Source of the DNA: Symsagittifera roscoffensis
Taxonomy: Eukaryota > Xenacoelomorpha > Acoela > Convolutidae
Direction of reading: 5' to 3'
DNA length: 64,000 bases
NCBI RefSeq assembly: GCF_963678635.1
Contig: NC_087064.1
Span: forward strand, 71,797,465-71,861,464
Below, in pieces: positions 61,906 through 64,000 of this stretch. Made by a program: the position numbers and the translations under genes. How positions within the stretch are numbered: position 1 is the first letter of the stretch; each line of letters begins with the position of its first letter. The notes below the pieces were generated by a model. The model was not told where the DNA came from, searched no databases, and saw only the letters and a list, made by a program, of their open reading frames with translations.

Positions 61906-62400
61906 TCACAAAGCATTAAAGAGGTTTATAATTATCAACAAACATAAAGTCTCCCAAAATTTAGACCATTCTTTGAATTCGTTGACATAGGCAATTTGTT
62001 TCAACGCTTCATTCTCTTTTGCAGTAAAGAGTTGAACCTGAATGTAGGATGGCTTGTTCACATTGTACTTCTTGATTGTGACACACACCCTCCTGATGTT
62101 GTATGTTGCTATTTCATATATTCTGTTACAGATGTCGAGCACCTGATCCATGGCTAATTCTTCACCAGATTTGGCTTCATATATAGGTACGAGTCCAAGG
62201 TTTTCAGCATCGTGAATAACAGTATTCCGGATTTTCGATATTAGTTCTCGTTCTTTTTCACTAAAATAGACCTGTTGGAATTTTTCAAATTGCCCCAAAT
62301 CATTAGTTTTTAGTAGTTGAAAGCACGGTTTGAAATATTTTTCCCCTTGTAGGATTTTTGGAACCAAGCAAACCTCCCATTTTTTGTTTGATTTTTTGAA
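61906..62400 (-). CDS. Unidentified coding-like segment (about 150 codons)
   Basis: Open from a stop upstream of 62400 to 61906. No ATG near the start (the first possible start is TTG at 62367); an internal ATG lies near 62152. Composition is protein-like and not repeat-like: EKERELISKIRNTVIHDAE, YEAKSGEELAMDQVLDICN, IRRVCVTIKKYNVNKP. It could be the last exon of a host gene or a transposon fragment. Ends in a hydrophobic stretch LLIIINLFNAL. Confidence 0.35.
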   Translation of the reverse strand, partial: FKKSNKKWEVCLVPKILQGEKYFKPCFQLLKTNDLGQFEKFQQVYFSEKERELISKIRNTVIHDAENLGLVPIYEAKSGEELAMDQVLDICNRIYEIATYNIRRVCVTIKKYNVNKPSYIQVQLFTAKENEALKQIAYVNEFKEWSKFWETLCLLIIINLFNAL

Positions 62401-62473
62401 ACTTCAATAAAGTTGGGACTATCAACTTTTCTTGTGTACGTTTTTGAAGAGCAAAATGATCAGATGAGGAGAA

Positions 62474-63054
62474 ATGAGAGAAAAGATTTTGAGATTAAAT
62501 GAAAAAGGAAGTAAGTAGTATGAGTCATCGCGATATGGAAGTAGTACCAACTATGGAAGAATTTTCCCTAAATGGGAATTGCGTAGGCGTTACTACTACT
62601 ACATAAATTCACCATGTTCTGCAAAAATCATTCTTTTCAATGGCAGCTGCTATGTTTCAAGCTCTTCCCAGCTTTTTTTTAGATTAAAATAATAAATCAT
62701 TGTTTATTTCTGTTTCCAACAAAATTTACGAAAAATACATAGTAACTCAAGATTATTGCGTGTCTACTCACAATTTTTTCTGTTCCTAAGGAAGTTGCAA
62801 GTTTATTTTAATTTTAATAGGAACATCTCTTGGCCAAATTCTTCAGAGATTAGACAAATATGAATATATATTTATATATCAAGAAATTGATCGTCTTTAC
62901 ACTTTGTACAAACACATATTCTTTTCAAGTATTGTCACATCAAGTAGGGAAATATTCAATCAGCTTAGTTGCGGAGTTCAGCATAGTTTACGATGGAAAG
63001 AAGCTGAAAAAACACCAAGCGTATCAAAAAAACGACTCGCTCGGAAAAAGTTTA
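62474..63054 (+). CDS. 5' part of a host gene: exons 1 and 2
   Basis: Exon 1 62474-62510 (MREKILRLNEKG plus one base) ends at donor A|GTAAGTAGT. After a 310-bp intron, acceptor TTTTAATAG opens exon 2 at 62821; the phase agrees and exon 2 is open to a strong donor A|GTAAGTATT at 63055. Together about 90 codons. Exon 2 contains LGQILQRLDKYEYIFIYQE, a basic stretch (SVSKKRLARKK) and helix-like segments. Later exons were not found before 64000. Family not recognised. Confidence 0.4.
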
Positions 63055-63060
63055 GTAAGT

Positions 63061-64000
63061 ATTATCTAATTCTAATAAAAAACTTGCATCGACGCAATAT
63101 CTGGGCTTCAGCATTTTTAGACAGAATTCGAAAAACTCAAAACTCAAAATTTGAATCTGATTTGTTTAAAAAATTGAATGTTTTTTTGATAGTTATGGTT
63201 ATAAAATGTGAGCGTGTCAATTTTTCTATTAATTTTTGATTAATGCTTCATAAAAATTTTGTCAAAGTTATTTTTATTTCAATTCAAAAGGTTTTCAACG
63301 AATAAATTTATGTTAATTTTTTACAAGATGCAAAAAAAATATTCAACTTTTATTAAATATGCGTATTTTTGAGTAAATGTTTCGCAGGAAGCAACTTTTT
63401 CCATGTTCTTTAAAAAAATAATTGCAAAAACCTCACTTCTTTTTTCCTATTTTTAAAATATTGCTTGGAAAATATCAGCATTGATGACTTCGAGTGCTAT
63501 TCCCTATCTTAATACATTGTTTTTCTAATGTTTTTGATCAATATACCTGCAAAAAATAGATTTCTTTATGTCAAAATTAAAATAAAGAAATTCGTTTACT
63601 TGAATTGTTAGCAGTGCAAGGAAAAGGGGTAAAAATGTTTTTTAGAATGCGAAAACTTTTATTGATTTTTTTTTTTATTTGCGAGATTTTCTTTGATATT
63701 TTTAACAAGTGTGCACAAAAAATTATGAAAATTTTTGCAATTTACAAAAATGTAAATATTTTATAACAAAATAAGCAAAAAATTTTTGCATGATGTAACT
63801 TTTTTCATGATTTTTTTGAATACAAATGCAACAATAAACTCACTAAATTGCAATTTTTTCTTCGATTTTTTAACAAGTGTGCCAGAAAAATTGTAAAAAT
63901 TTTGCATGGTGCAAAAATTATTGTTAAACTTTTTTCATTGTAATGATTTTTTTCTCATGTGTGCAAAAAGCTGGTCTTGCCTCCGTCGCCTGTGATTGTC
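63061..64000. other. AT-rich sequence to the window end
   Basis: Probably intron or intergenic sequence of the preceding gene model. Related stretches such as 'aacaagtgtgcacaaaaaatt' near 63704 and 'aacaagtgtgccagaaaaatt' near 63872 recur, with some 150-170 bp spacing, hinting at a degenerate repeat. No gene seen. Confidence 0.35.

Overview
The window is AT-rich metazoan DNA, most likely from a nematode. The few host exons I can find have introns of roughly 120-310 bp with T-rich AG acceptors. Two small genes have a T-rich AG acceptor only 14-18 nt before the ATG, as expected for spliced-leader trans-splicing. Naming a nematode is an inference.

Most of the sequence is one family of very large Ty3/gypsy-type LTR retroelements, all three major copies on the minus strand. 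Copy A (1-7845) runs off the left edge: a long gag-pol frame plus its leader, ending at a 200-N gap. Copy B (8807-24843) is degraded: its 3' LTR lacks the first bases and its 5' LTR is reduced to 18 bp joined directly to gag. Copy C (41180-60080, 18.9 kb) is near complete: LTRs of 410 and 404 bp that differ by 3 substitutions and one 6-bp indel, a 4-bp target duplication GTTG, a candidate primer-binding site and an AATAAA in the LTR. A fourth, plus-strand relic of the same pol gene lies at about 26790-27830.

In transcription order copy C reads: 5' LTR, leader of 1.25 kb, a 160-aa ORF overlapping gag, gag-protease-RT-RNase H-integrase (with three in-frame stops), a 600-bp spacer, then a cluster of five further ORFs: two small membrane proteins, a Pro/Ser-rich frame without any Met codon, an 871-aa envelope-like glycoprotein, and a 602-aa protein I do not recognise. 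The last two are joined by an ATGA stop/start overlap. Some 1.6 kb with opposite-strand gene-like signals follows before the 3' LTR. The glycoprotein carries a CYxxIPIxY...FVD...R pattern that recalls the glycoproteins of chuviruses and related negative-strand RNA viruses. This envelope-plus-accessory cluster is the most unusual system in the window.

Between and around the copies are nested repeats. A 2-kb host repeat with about 150-bp terminal inverted repeats (8046-8803 plus 24844-25993) holds copy B. A second copy (33934-37260) holds a 1.7-kb GC-rich fold-back element with GAGCGGTTTT palindromes and a minisatellite. A tandem duplication of 3211 bp (37216-40426 and 40427-43637, nearly identical) repeats the left flank, 3' LTR and 3' end of copy C.

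Host genes are sparse: a two-exon 60-aa seed-maturation-protein-like gene (29181-29481, minus), a 63-aa single-pass membrane ORF (29912-30103, plus), a zinc-finger gene whose second exon is entered by copy C (60081-60559, minus), and plus-strand candidate exons at 60591-60663 and 62474-63054. The rest of 27840-33933 and 61460-64000 shows little I can identify.
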